Shown here: in pieces, positions 34,013 through 42,850 of the stretch
How the letters are laid out: each line of letters opens with the position of its first letter
How positions within the stretch are numbered: the stretch's first letter is position 1
From: Pinirhizobacter soli
Lineage (GTDB): Bacteria > Pseudomonadota > Gammaproteobacteria > Xanthomonadales > Rhodanobacteraceae
Assembly (NCBI RefSeq): GCF_015905305.1
Contig: NZ_JADZLQ010000003.1
Coordinates: 496,001 to 560,000 of the forward strand
Length of the DNA: 64,000 bases
Reading direction: 5' to 3'
Made by a program: the position numbers and the translations under genes
Notes under the pieces: generated by a model
Told to the model about the DNA's origin: nothing
The model's input: the letters and a program-made list of their open reading frames with translations, nothing else
The model's database searches: none

Positions 34013-36586
34013 TTAGAACCATGGCTCATTGGAGATATCTTCATCTTCATTAAGTGTCATGAGCTTTGGCTCAATACCAGTGCCGGCCAAAGCATTCCTA
34101 AACTGCTCATACTTAGCTTCCAGAGCAGGTGACGATGGTTCCATCACGGCCACAAGCGCGACATCGGGCCTCAATTTTTTGACTGCTTCCGCGAAGGCAA
34201 GTGGTTTCTCGAAAACTCTCTCCGACTGCTTAACTTCGCACATGATTACCTGCCCCTGGTCAACCATGGTCAAGTCGATGTCCGTCTCAGGCATGCGTTT
34301 TTGATAGGAATTCTCATCAAAAAAGATATTGATGGGCCCAGTAAACCAAAATGAGCCTCTGTTGTGCTGTTGATAGCGACTCAGAACCCAAAATAGTGGG
34401 CCTATGCCGTGTCTCCTAAGCGCTTCTCGAAGAAAGCCATTAAGTTGGAATTGCCAAGGTTGGTCTACTGGCGCTCTAGTAGAGTTGTGACATACCTGAC
34501 AGATGATTGAAGGATTCAGGTCACCTAGGGCAATCCAGTTTCTGTGTAGGCATTTGGAGCACTTTATTTCATAACCTTGATGGAGAACGCCTAGTTTGCA
34601 CAGAAGTTGTACATGACGGCGTAGTCCATGTTCTGTGATCCGTTTCTCCTCAATTTTGTCTCGCTCCGGTTGATCGGGCAGCGGGTTTTCGGCATTAAAA
34701 TTGGCAACTAGGGCCTCGAAATCCTCCAAGAGGCCGGTCCACGAGCGGCTCGGCGTATTCAATCGCTCTGCGTCAGCGGCTTGAAGAACTATGTTCGCAA
34801 GCGTTATCCGTTGTTGCGACTCGGCTAGGTTTAGCGGGGCTTTTTTCATTCGACGTTCGATGTGTCGCAGCACCACATCATGGCGTTGATGAGCTCGTTG
34901 ATCGGTTGCACCAAGCCTTGCTAGCTGATCGCGCCAAAAGCGATGAAGAATGACCGATCGAGCTGCATTCAAATCTCCAAACATTTGAAATACGCCGAAG
35001 AAGTGTTGGCCCGCATCGGAGCGCTGTGCTGCGTAGCAAAGCTGGGGAAGTTGATCCCATCGGCCGCGACCGTCAGCGGGCGTCCAATCACGGCCTTTTT
35101 CCAGCGCAATTCGAATCGCGTCATAGTCAGTAGGTAAGGTTATGGATGGCAGCGCAGCATCTGGAACAGCGAATACAGTGAGCAGGCCGCCGGAATCAAC
35201 GCGCGGTCCAATAACTTGGCCATTGGGCTCGTTCAGTTGATAGTGCAGCGTAAATGCACGAGTAACCCTCAATCGTCGAGGTAATCGCCACCGGTGCCGG
35301 ACATTGGAATAGGGTGAGTGGTCCGTTGATCGCTCGATATCGAGGTCAACTGCCCAAGCGCCAAGGGCCGCGTCGACCTGCTCCGGCGGCACCAACCGCA
35401 TGTGTTCAGGATATGGTGGAATCAGTCGAAGCTCTGGACCCGACGCGTAACTTTCCTTCCATAGCGAGGGGGGTCTAAAGGTATGCTGCCCCACTGCAAT
35501 ATTCGCGTACTCTAACGCTCGCACATTCGGAACGCAGGCATCAATGGCGCCTATGTGTTCCTTAGTGAAACTCTGATGTGGTACGGCACCCAAGAGACGT
35601 GGAAGAAGAGCGTCCAATTCGTCGCCCGTTAGGCTGATGGATCTCATGGTCACGCGATTCGGTCCGTTTCCATAGCCTTCATTGACGAAGTTACGTCTAG
35701 TCAGGAACGCCCCTAGCGCGGCGGTGAATGCTTCGTCACGAAGACATTTAGGTGGAATACAAAGATCAACGTCCTGGCCATCCCGATAGCCGGCGGAAAA
35801 GAATCGCGCGTTCCAAAACATCAATCGGTCCGCGACGGTCGAACCGATAACAAGATTGAAGCTGCTTGCCCAGACTCGATCGTCTAGCACCAAGCGTGGG
35901 CAATTGGCCGCAGATAGCTGAGCGAGCCCACGGTCGCGAGGGTTGTCGGCCATCATCCGTAAGAGCGAGGTACTATCCGGAACAACGGTTTCGCTCTGAT
36001 CGACAAACGCGTGCCGCGGCAGATGGTCGGCGTCATCTATGACCAACAACGACGATCCGAATGAGGCGAGTCTGGCCCTAAGAAGGTTCTTTATATGAAA
36101 ATTAGATCCGAAGCTATCCATCAGAAACCGGTCGTTTTCTGTTCGCCCCATCGTTCCCACGACTCGAATGCCGCGTTTTTGATCTAGAAATGTAGGCATT
36201 GCAGCAAACGGCAGCACCGTGCTGACAGACAAAGGTGCTACCGGGAGGTCCGGGTCATAACGTGGATTTTGCGGATCGAGACCATCTGCATGAAGTCGGA
36301 GTTCGGAAGGATAGATTTCTTCATGGATGGAGGCTTGCTGGGCATCCGTCAATTGAACGTAAGAGTAGATGACGTCTGGATCGAATGTCTTGAGCCATGG
36401 CCAATAGGCAACAGATGGAATACCGTCGACACATGGGATAATGAGCGAGAAGCGACCGCCCCACATGGTATGAGTGCGCGAAAAAATTGCATCAAGAATT
36501 GGATGCGATTCTTCTGACAGGGGTATGAAGTAAGCGGTGCGCAAGGGGCGCGGCCTAGTGAGGACCCGCGTTTGTATTGATTCCAT
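34013..36586 (-). CDS. Large uncharacterised protein with zinc ribbon and PD-(D/E)xK-like nuclease end
   Basis: At 857 residues this is the largest island gene. The N-terminal third has a Rossmann-like look (HTMWGGRFSLIIPCVDG near 40-55; FGSSLLVIDDADHLP near 175). A CxxC...CxxC zinc ribbon (CSKC and CQVC, about 670-700) precedes a C-terminal domain with ETDIDLTMV then VIMCEVKQ (about 777-798), the D...ExK pattern of restriction-like nucleases. Codon use is far less GC-biased than in the flanks, a sign of transfer. The architecture suggests a phage- or plasmid-defence effector; no named system was matched. The divergent HEPN gene starts 592 bp away. Confidence 0.7.
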   Translation of the reverse strand: MESIQTRVLTRPRPLRTAYFIPLSEESHPILDAIFSRTHTMWGGRFSLIIPCVDGIPSVAYWPWLKTFDPDVIYSYVQLTDAQQASIHEEIYPSELRLHADGLDPQNPRYDPDLPVAPLSVSTVLPFAAMPTFLDQKRGIRVVGTMGRTENDRFLMDSFGSNFHIKNLLRARLASFGSSLLVIDDADHLPRHAFVDQSETVVPDSTSLLRMMADNPRDRGLAQLSAANCPRLVLDDRVWASSFNLVIGSTVADRLMFWNARFFSAGYRDGQDVDLCIPPKCLRDEAFTAALGAFLTRRNFVNEGYGNGPNRVTMRSISLTGDELDALLPRLLGAVPHQSFTKEHIGAIDACVPNVRALEYANIAVGQHTFRPPSLWKESYASGPELRLIPPYPEHMRLVPPEQVDAALGAWAVDLDIERSTDHSPYSNVRHRWRLPRRLRVTRAFTLHYQLNEPNGQVIGPRVDSGGLLTVFAVPDAALPSITLPTDYDAIRIALEKGRDWTPADGRGRWDQLPQLCYAAQRSDAGQHFFGVFQMFGDLNAARSVILHRFWRDQLARLGATDQRAHQRHDVVLRHIERRMKKAPLNLAESQQRITLANIVLQAADAERLNTPSRSWTGLLEDFEALVANFNAENPLPDQPERDKIEEKRITEHGLRRHVQLLCKLGVLHQGYEIKCSKCLHRNWIALGDLNPSIICQVCHNSTRAPVDQPWQFQLNGFLREALRRHGIGPLFWVLSRYQQHNRGSFWFTGPINIFFDENSYQKRMPETDIDLTMVDQGQVIMCEVKQSERVFEKPLAFAEAVKKLRPDVALVAVMEPSSPALEAKYEQFRNALAGTGIEPKLMTLNEDEDISNEPWF

Positions 36587-37178
36587 AATAGTCCCCCGAA
36601 TCCTCGGCGCTTTAAGTCTAACGGGGCCATCAGTCCTAGATTTGATGGCGATGGGAGAATACTTTAGAGCCGACGGCTTTCTTTCAGCAGCGAATCACCT
36701 TGGACTCTAAATTTACCTAAGAACGGGCAGGGCGCGCGCCTAGAAATTCGGCCTACTGACAGCCATTGATCGCAGAAGGAGATCGCTGGACCCCATTGGC
36801 GCGGCCTCGGCAGAATGGCCCGTGAGTTAAAGTTTTTGCTCAAGATCACGGTATTGTGGGCTGCGCCAACAGTTGCGGGCCGGAACGGATTTCTCAAAAA
36901 ACGTTCTAGGTCACGATACCGGGAGGGGAAATCGAACCCCACCGCGTTACCACAAACGGATTTTTAGTCCGAAGCTTCTTTTATTTGTCAACATCAGCGT
37001 ACACCTGATTTCGATCCGACAATCGATCAAGCGAAGGTATCCATAGCACAGTGCTTTCTGGGGTGGCGCAACATTGCGAACCACCGCTCATCGCGGTGGC
37101 ATCCGCACAGGTTGCGACTTCCACGCATGTCGCTACGCTATCCGAAGACGCCCTGTTGGGCAGTTCGTGAGGTGGAGC
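36587..37178. other. Intergenic region of the island holding a tRNA-Leu fragment
   Basis: This 592-bp divergent region has no supportable gene. It carries the tRNA-Leu 3' fragment at 36917-36975 and presumably the promoters of the nuclease gene and of the HEPN gene. GC is clearly lower than in the flanking genome. Confidence 0.5.
36917..36975 (-). pseudogene. 3' half of a tRNA-Leu(UAA) gene, likely attachment-site remnant
   Basis: On the reverse strand the anticodon stem-loop CGGACTAAAAATCCG is followed by a class II variable arm (TTTGTGGTAACGCGG), a T arm (GGGGTTCGATTTCCCC) and the acceptor strand TCCCGGTA. This order and spacing match the 3' part of bacterial tRNA-Leu(UAA), whose loop reads CTTAAAA. 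No D arm or 5' acceptor strand exists upstream, the loop has CTAAAAA, and the CCA position reads TCG. Integrases commonly target this part of tRNA genes, so it is probably a decayed att site. Confidence 0.6.
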
Positions 37179-37949
37179 ATGGCCGACAGACGACAAATCA
37201 CTATGCAAATAAATAATTTTGCTGAGCGATGCTTTCGTGACACCGCGGACGGCGACTACTTGACAGCGCGACTCGCCTTTTGTTCTGGACTTGTAGCCCA
37301 GTTTCTCTGGTCGTCGCAGCAGGCTCTTGAAAAATATCTAAAGTATATCTTGCTAGTCAACCGGGTGCCTGCAGCGGCGGTGGGGCATGACCTTCTCAAG
37401 GCGCTCGACCTCGCGAAGACTGTGCGATTCCCACCAACGTTCACCTCTAATTCGATGGATTTTTTTCGTCACATCGCAAAGTGCGGTGTAGATCGTTACC
37501 TAGAATTCTCGTTTGACATTGTTGGCTGGCCTCTGCATGAGCTTGATCAGACGGTCTGGGAGTTGCGACGGTACTGTCAGATCCTCCACGGGGGGATGGA
37601 CGTGTCCACCGAGCGGGAGCACCTTCACTATCTTCATCTTCAAAGTATGCTCGCAGCGAGCGACGTCGCTAAAGCGCGCGATTTTCGCATTTGTCAGGGG
37701 CGACTGGAAAAGATCCTCGACGCCCCCACCCACCGATCGAAAAGCGCGTTGCTTTGGAAGAATGCGGTCTACGGGGATAGTCCGGCCCCTACAGCGGACG
37801 GTGATCTCTTTTTGGAAATGGTGAATTCGCCTCTCTATTTGTACCCTGAAATGCTCGATGAGCTTGTTGGTCTCATAAAAATAAACCCGAGAAGTCGCGA
37901 AGCGTGGCAGCAACATAGGGACTCAGTGCGAAGAGGTTTTACGCCTTGA
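37179..37949 (+). CDS. HEPN domain protein
   Basis: A 256-residue protein. Residues 20-80 match the HEPN fold core (WSSQQALEKYLKYILLV then VGHDLLKALDLAK), and an RX5H-type motif follows (RRYCQILHGG, near 145-153), the position used as an RNase site in catalytic HEPN proteins. The C-terminal 100 residues have no recognised domain. HEPN proteins act as RNases in toxin-antitoxin and abortive-infection systems, though many are inactive adaptors. No MNT nucleotidyltransferase is adjacent. The ATG is supported by GAGGTGGAG. Codon use is low-GC like the divergent nuclease gene, suggesting shared origin. Confidence 0.7.
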   Translation: MADRRQITMQINNFAERCFRDTADGDYLTARLAFCSGLVAQFLWSSQQALEKYLKYILLVNRVPAAAVGHDLLKALDLAKTVRFPPTFTSNSMDFFRHIAKCGVDRYLEFSFDIVGWPLHELDQTVWELRRYCQILHGGMDVSTEREHLHYLHLQSMLAASDVAKARDFRICQGRLEKILDAPTHRSKSALLWKNAVYGDSPAPTADGDLFLEMVNSPLYLYPEMLDELVGLIKINPRSREAWQQHRDSVRRGFTP

Positions 37950-38264
37950 GCGTCACCATTTGACCGAGGTCGGTTCCCGCATTCGACCTCGTGAGCTCTG
38001 TCTTGGTGCCGCACCCGTTACGTAAGTAGTGCTCCAAGCCGTTAGCCGGCGACTGGTCGAGTTGCTCTAGCCCGCATCAGACGTGTAATGGTGAACTAGT
38101 ACTGCGGCTAGGAGTGTCTCGACCTAGGCCACTTATGCGACGGACCACCCAAGGGGTGCCAAGCCACACTTGCGGCCTCGATTCCGCTGCACACAATTCC
38201 GCAAGAAATGCTTTGTTCCGTCCTTTGATTGTGCTTTCCCCTTCAACTCTAGAGGTTCACTTAC
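37950..38264. other. Intergenic region in the island, nothing recognised
   Basis: A 315-bp stretch between the HEPN gene and the next membrane protein. No gene, repeat or terminator was found. An AGAGG ribosome site at its end serves the GTG start at 38265. Confidence 0.4.
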
Positions 38265-38882
38265 GTGATAGCCCCTGGTCTCGTACAGTTCGTAAACGCA
38301 AACAACTCTTCCGCGGCAGACTTCTGGACCAAGTGGTCAGCCATAGGAACCGTTGCGAGCGCCCTCCTGGCGTTGGTGGGTGCGGTGGTCGCTATTGGGA
38401 TCGCGGGATGGCAAGACCGCTCGAGAAAAATCGAGAGGACTGAGGAGATGCGCCTCGCTCGTGCAAAATCCTCCGCAGCGGCGGCTAGCCTTGCGCTGGC
38501 TGTGCTTGAGGATGTCTGCTTGATTGAAACGAGTCTGGGATATTTCCTGGATTTTGGTATTACCGAGCACAATCTTGCCGAAGAACTCGTTCCTAAACAG
38601 GTGGAACCGACAGACAGTATGCGTTCGTATATGACACGCCTGGGCGAGCTTGGAGACATCGGAGAAGATGTACGGCACCTCATAGCGACGATGATCAATA
38701 CTTCGAGAGCGCTTGCGGAACGAGAGGGATTTCTTGCGATTAACCATCCCCACGCGAAGGACAATGACGGGTGGCTCAATCAGTCGATCTTGGCTATTAG
38801 GAACGAGGCCTACGACATCTATATGAAGATATCCCCTCGCCTTATGAAGAAGGAAAGCGCGCAGGACTGGGGAGTTAGCTAG
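38265..38882 (+). CDS. Single-pass membrane protein with helical cytoplasmic domain (205 aa)
   Basis: A GTG-started gene with AGAGG upstream. One membrane helix (about 25-48, VASALLALVGAVVAIGIAG) is followed by a highly helical, charged domain (50-205). No enzymatic motif is visible. Such one-helix proteins with coiled-coil-like tails accompany many defence systems, but nothing here identifies a function. It is the last gene of the lower-GC stretch before mntH. Confidence 0.55.
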   Translation: MIAPGLVQFVNANNSSAADFWTKWSAIGTVASALLALVGAVVAIGIAGWQDRSRKIERTEEMRLARAKSSAAAASLALAVLEDVCLIETSLGYFLDFGITEHNLAEELVPKQVEPTDSMRSYMTRLGELGDIGEDVRHLIATMINTSRALAEREGFLAINHPHAKDNDGWLNQSILAIRNEAYDIYMKISPRLMKKESAQDWGVS

Positions 38883-38921
38883 AGTCTAGCTATGACGCTC
38901 GACGCAGGTAACCGCCTCGCC

Positions 38922-40232
38922 TCAACCAACGCCTGGCAGCGACACGCCTGCCGCATGGAACAACAGCGCCACGTTCAACGCCAGCACCACGATTCCCGCG
39001 ATGATGGCGCCGGCCAGCAGGGCCTTGCCGCATGCATGGCCGATCAGCCCGCGGCGGGTGGAGAACCACAGCAGCGCCAGCATGGGGAACGGCAACGCCA
39101 TGCTCAGAACTACTTGGCTCGTCACCAGCGCGCGGGTGGCATCGATGCCCATCCACACCACCACGAAAGCCGGGAGCATCGTCACCAGGCGACGTACCCA
39201 GACCGGGATGCGGAAATCGACGAAGCCTTGCATGATCATCTGGCCGGCCAGCGTGCCCACGACGGAGCTGGATAGTCCCGAAGCCACCAGGGACACCAGA
39301 AATACCGTGGCCGCCGCACCGCCAAGCAACGGAAGCAGCGTGTGATAAGCCGTTTCGATCTTCGCCACATCCGCATGGCCGGCATGGAACGCCGCGGCCG
39401 CCATCAACACCATGGCGATGTTGATCAACCCGGCCACGCCGAGCGCGATCACTACTTCGATGTCCGAATACTTCACCCGTTGGCGGCGCTCGATGTCGTC
39501 CTTCGCACGCAAGGCCCGGGCGGTAAGTCCCGAATGCAGGAACAATGCGTGGGGCATCACCGTGGCGCCGATGATCGCCATGGCGAGGGTCAGCGCGGCG
39601 CCATCGGGAAGTTTCGGGGTGACCAGGCCGAAGCCTGCCGCCGCCCAGTCGACGGGAGCGATGAACACTTCCAGCAGGTAACACACGCCAACTACCCCGA
39701 CGAGGGCTCCGATGACGATCTCCAGCCGACGAAAGCCACGCTGCTCCAGCATCAGCAGCGCGTAGGTGGCCACGCCCGTCAGCACCATGCCCACCATCAA
39801 CGGCATGTGGAACAGCTGTGACAATCCGATCGCACAACCTAAGAATTCGGCAAGGTCGGTGGCCATGGCGGCCAGCTCGCTCACCACCCACATCACCCAC
39901 ACCAGGGGAGCGGGGAAGTGGGCGCGGCAAAGTTCGGCCAGGTTCTTGCCGGTGACGATGCCAAGGCGCGCCGAGAGCGACTGGAACAGCATGGCCATGA
40001 CGTTGGCCATCAGCACCACCCAGAGCAGGGCATAGCCGTAATGCGCGCCGCCTTCGATATTGGTGGCGAAATTGCCCGGGTCGATATACGCCACCGACAC
40101 CACCATGGCGGGGCCTGCGAAGGGCAAGAACGCGCCTATGCCGCGGCGGCGGCCCTGCCCGGCGTCGCGTGTGACGCCGGTGGGGGTGCGCTCCGCGTTG
40201 TCCGTGCCGTGATGCCCTACGGTGTCGCGCAT
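38922..40232 (-). CDS. mntH: Nramp-family divalent metal transporter
   Basis: A 436-residue H+-coupled Mn2+ (and Fe2+) importer with eleven predicted helices. The metal-binding DPGN motif is in helix 1 (VAYIDPGNFATNIEGGA) and the MPH motif in helix 6 (GATVMPHALFLHSG). Both are diagnostic of Nramp proteins. The ATG at 40230-40232 is preferred to a TTG three codons upstream, which lacks proper spacing from the AGGCAGG site. It lies 56 bp after the GNAT gene on the same strand, so they may share a transcript. No MntR site was recognised. Confidence 0.92.
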   Translation of the reverse strand: MRDTVGHHGTDNAERTPTGVTRDAGQGRRRGIGAFLPFAGPAMVVSVAYIDPGNFATNIEGGAHYGYALLWVVLMANVMAMLFQSLSARLGIVTGKNLAELCRAHFPAPLVWVMWVVSELAAMATDLAEFLGCAIGLSQLFHMPLMVGMVLTGVATYALLMLEQRGFRRLEIVIGALVGVVGVCYLLEVFIAPVDWAAAGFGLVTPKLPDGAALTLAMAIIGATVMPHALFLHSGLTARALRAKDDIERRQRVKYSDIEVVIALGVAGLINIAMVLMAAAAFHAGHADVAKIETAYHTLLPLLGGAAATVFLVSLVASGLSSSVVGTLAGQMIMQGFVDFRIPVWVRRLVTMLPAFVVVWMGIDATRALVTSQVVLSMALPFPMLALLWFSTRRGLIGHACGKALLAGAIIAGIVVLALNVALLFHAAGVSLPGVG

Positions 40233-40288
40233 CGGCGCCAAGCCCTGCCTTCGGAGGTTCCGACGCTAATGGGTCGAACGTGAAGGGC

Positions 40289-40843
40289 TTATTTCCGCCA
40301 CTCGCGTGCCAGCAGGGCGAACACCACGTCGTCCACCCATTCGCCGCGGAAAAGATAGCTTTCCACGTGGTGGGCTTCCTGGCGCATGCCCAAGGCACGG
40401 CACAGCGCCGCGCTTGCCGTGTTGCGCGGATCCACCGAGGCGACAACACGCCGGTAGCCCCATCGGTTGAAAGCCATGTCGATCGCCGCTTCCATGCTTT
40501 CGCGTGCGAAGCCCTGGCGCTGGGCATCAGGCCGCAACGACAGGCCGAACTCGATGGGGTCTTGGAGGGTAGGCGGGAAGTGCGCTCCGAAGTCTCCCAG
40601 CAGGTCCCCCGATGCCCGGTGGCGAATCGCCAACTGGCACCAGCTATCGGGCGTGCCGAAAGGTTGCGCCCGCTGGTCGGCGATGAACTGCGCAACCTCG
40701 GCCTCGTCGGTCGGCTTCCAGCCCTGGTAGCGACTGGAAGCCGGATCGCTGCGGTAGGCGAACACCGTTGGAGTGTCTTCGTCGCGCAAGGGATCCAGGA
40801 TCAGGCGCGTGGTCTGGATGATGGCGCCAGCTGTCGAGATCAT
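40289..40843 (-). CDS. GNAT acetyltransferase, RimJ/RimL-like
   Basis: A 184-residue N-acetyltransferase. The start TTRLILDPLRDEDTPTVFAY and the acetyl-CoA pyrophosphate loop PDAQRQGFARESM (Q/RxxGxA form) near residue 110 fit the Acetyltransf_3 family, followed by VASVDPRNTASAALCRALGM. Members acetylate protein N-termini, aminoglycosides or small amines; the substrate cannot be told. The ribosome site is weak. It precedes mntH on the same strand. Confidence 0.9.
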   Translation of the reverse strand: MISTAGAIIQTTRLILDPLRDEDTPTVFAYRSDPASSRYQGWKPTDEAEVAQFIADQRAQPFGTPDSWCQLAIRHRASGDLLGDFGAHFPPTLQDPIEFGLSLRPDAQRQGFARESMEAAIDMAFNRWGYRRVVASVDPRNTASAALCRALGMRQEAHHVESYLFRGEWVDDVVFALLAREWRK

Positions 40844-40986
40844 CTAAATCTTTCGTTGCTCGCATGAGTCAAAGTTTGCTGGTCGAATCAACTGGATGCA
40901 ATAGTCTACCCACGAGCAGGTCAGGTTTCCGTGCGTCATTGAGTTAACCGCTTCATTCGCGGCACTGCTGACCTGCGTGCTCTGAA

Positions 40987-42639
40987 TCAGGGGAGCTCCA
41001 TCACGTTCCCTGCGCCACCCTTCAAGCCACCTGCGCGATGTCGGGATGCCTGTCTTGTTGAACTCTTCGCCAGAAGGGCCGCTATGTCCGCGGCGGGCAC
41101 GGCCTGACCAAACCAATAGCCCTGTCCTTGTGCGCATCCGTTTCGTTTGAGGCAGCTCAGTTGTTCGGCATCCTCAATACCCTCGGCAGTGGACGTCAAA
41201 CCGAAACCGTTGGCCAGGCCCACGATCGCGCGAACGACCACGAGGCTGTCGTGGTCGTTGACGACATTCGTGACGAAGCGCCGGTCGATCTTGATCTTGT
41301 CCAGCGGGAATGACAGGAGTTGGGCCAGCGTGGCATAGCCCGTCCCGAAATCGTCAATCACGATATGTACCCCGTGACCGCGCAGGTGCTCCATGGCGAA
41401 TCGCGCGTCATCGACGTGATCCACCAGGGCGCTTTCCGTGATTTCGATCTCCAGACGGGGAGGACTGAACGCATACTCCTCAAGCACAGCCAGAATTCGA
41501 GGAGCGAGCTCTGGATCCCTGAGTTGCACGGCCGATACATTGAACGCCATGAACAAATCGCCGGGCCAGTCGCGTGTATCGGCACAGGCGCGACGAAACA
41601 CCTGGTCGCCGAGGATGCCGATCAGGCCGATCTCTTCCGAAAGCGGAATGAATATGTCCGGGGGTACGTCACCGAGCATGTCGTCGTTCCATCGCGCCAG
41701 CGCTTCGAAACCGACGATCCTATTGTCGTCCAACGAGACAAGTGGCTGGTAATGCGGGACGATGGAATCACGCTCTACCGCCTTGCGCAACCTTCCCTCC
41801 ATAAGAATGCGTCGCTCGATATGAGCGTCCATTTCCGACTCGAAGAAGCGGATGGATGATCGATCTTCGGTCTTGGCCCGATAAAGTGCGCGTTCGGCAC
41901 GTTGAATCAACGTCGTCGATGTCACGCCGTCGTTCGGCGCAATGGCGATGCCAATGCTTACGCCGACATTCACGGCGGTATCGCTGATCGAGAAAGCCTG
42001 TGACATCGCCACGACAATGCGATGAGCAAGCCCCGCCGGTTCGTCCAGCGAGTCAATTTTCGGCATGGCTATCGCGAAGGCATCACCTCCTGTCCTTGCC
42101 AGGATGACGCCCTCGCGAAGCAATGCCGCCATCCGCCCGGCAAAATCGATGAGCACCTTATCCCCGACAACATGACCGTGTAGATCAACGACTCGTTTGA
42201 ACCCTTCGATAACCACCACCAGGGTCGCTGCCCGGTCTCCATCAGCCATGGCGCCAAGGCCTTCATCAAGTCGCTCGGCGAAGAAGCGTTCATTGGGAAG
42301 CCCGGTCAAATGATCATGCCCGGAAAGCATGCGCGCTTCACGCTCGGCGCGCAGTCGCCCCTTCATTTCCCGGCTGAAGTCTTTGTAACGGCGGATGCCG
42401 TAGGCAGGCCCTGCCACGCTAAGAACCATGCCTACAAATAGAAGATCATCCATTTCCCATTTTCGGTAAGCCAGTGCCAGGGCGAATATCCGCCGGGGCA
42501 GGTCGAAGAAATGCGCAAGGGCATAAGCAATACCAGCGATGGCCAGCAGGAGAGCGCCATCGCGAACGTCGCGGCGCAACCATGTAGAACGTACGACAGT
42601 TCGATGCAACGCAACCCACCGGTCGAACCACGTCATCAT
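40987..42639 (-). CDS. c-di-GMP phosphodiesterase with degenerate GGDEF and intact EAL domain
   Basis: A 550-residue protein with two membrane helices (about 28-50 and 65-82), a GGDEF domain (about 100-265) and an EAL domain (about 280-530). The cyclase loop reads GGDAF, so diguanylate synthesis is unlikely, though GTP sensing is possible. The EAL domain keeps its catalytic residues: FEALARW, FNVSA, EITES, DDFGTGYATL, KIKIDRRF, AEGIED and QGYWFG. Hydrolysis of c-di-GMP is expected. It is divergent from a membrane diguanylate cyclase, giving an opposing enzyme pair from one promoter region. GGGAG precedes the first of two adjacent ATGs. Confidence 0.9.
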   Translation of the reverse strand: MMTWFDRWVALHRTVVRSTWLRRDVRDGALLLAIAGIAYALAHFFDLPRRIFALALAYRKWEMDDLLFVGMVLSVAGPAYGIRRYKDFSREMKGRLRAEREARMLSGHDHLTGLPNERFFAERLDEGLGAMADGDRAATLVVVIEGFKRVVDLHGHVVGDKVLIDFAGRMAALLREGVILARTGGDAFAIAMPKIDSLDEPAGLAHRIVVAMSQAFSISDTAVNVGVSIGIAIAPNDGVTSTTLIQRAERALYRAKTEDRSSIRFFESEMDAHIERRILMEGRLRKAVERDSIVPHYQPLVSLDDNRIVGFEALARWNDDMLGDVPPDIFIPLSEEIGLIGILGDQVFRRACADTRDWPGDLFMAFNVSAVQLRDPELAPRILAVLEEYAFSPPRLEIEITESALVDHVDDARFAMEHLRGHGVHIVIDDFGTGYATLAQLLSFPLDKIKIDRRFVTNVVNDHDSLVVVRAIVGLANGFGLTSTAEGIEDAEQLSCLKRNGCAQGQGYWFGQAVPAADIAALLAKSSTRQASRHRAGGLKGGAGNVMELP

Positions 42640-42675
42640 GACCCGACTCCCAGGTTCGGTTGACTTTTAAGGCCG

Positions 42676-42733
42676 CACGTCAGTCTGAGCGGCAGGCGTA
42701 TTCATGTTTGCATGACACGTCAGTATGTGCGGC
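42676..42733. promoter_or_regulatory. 18-bp imperfect direct repeat between the c-di-GMP genes
   Basis: CACGTCAGTCTGAGCGGC (42676-42693) and CACGTCAGTATGTGCGGC (42716-42733) match at 16 of 18 positions, with start points 40 bp apart, close to four helical turns. They lie in the 211-bp region between divergent phosphodiesterase and cyclase genes. A shared operator for coordinated control is inferred. Confidence 0.45.
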
Positions 42734-42850
42734 TCGATCAGGTATGAGGTATGAACACTCGCGTCGTCACGCGTCCGTCACGCCATTGAGCCCCTGGATA
42801 GGGGCGAACGCGCTCATGAATGGGATTTTCCCATCGCACAGGGGCATGCA

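Noticed and set aside
36664-36942. Possible 92-residue protein on the reverse strand in the island
   Set aside because: It overlaps the tRNA-Leu fragment, has no ribosome site and no recognisable features.
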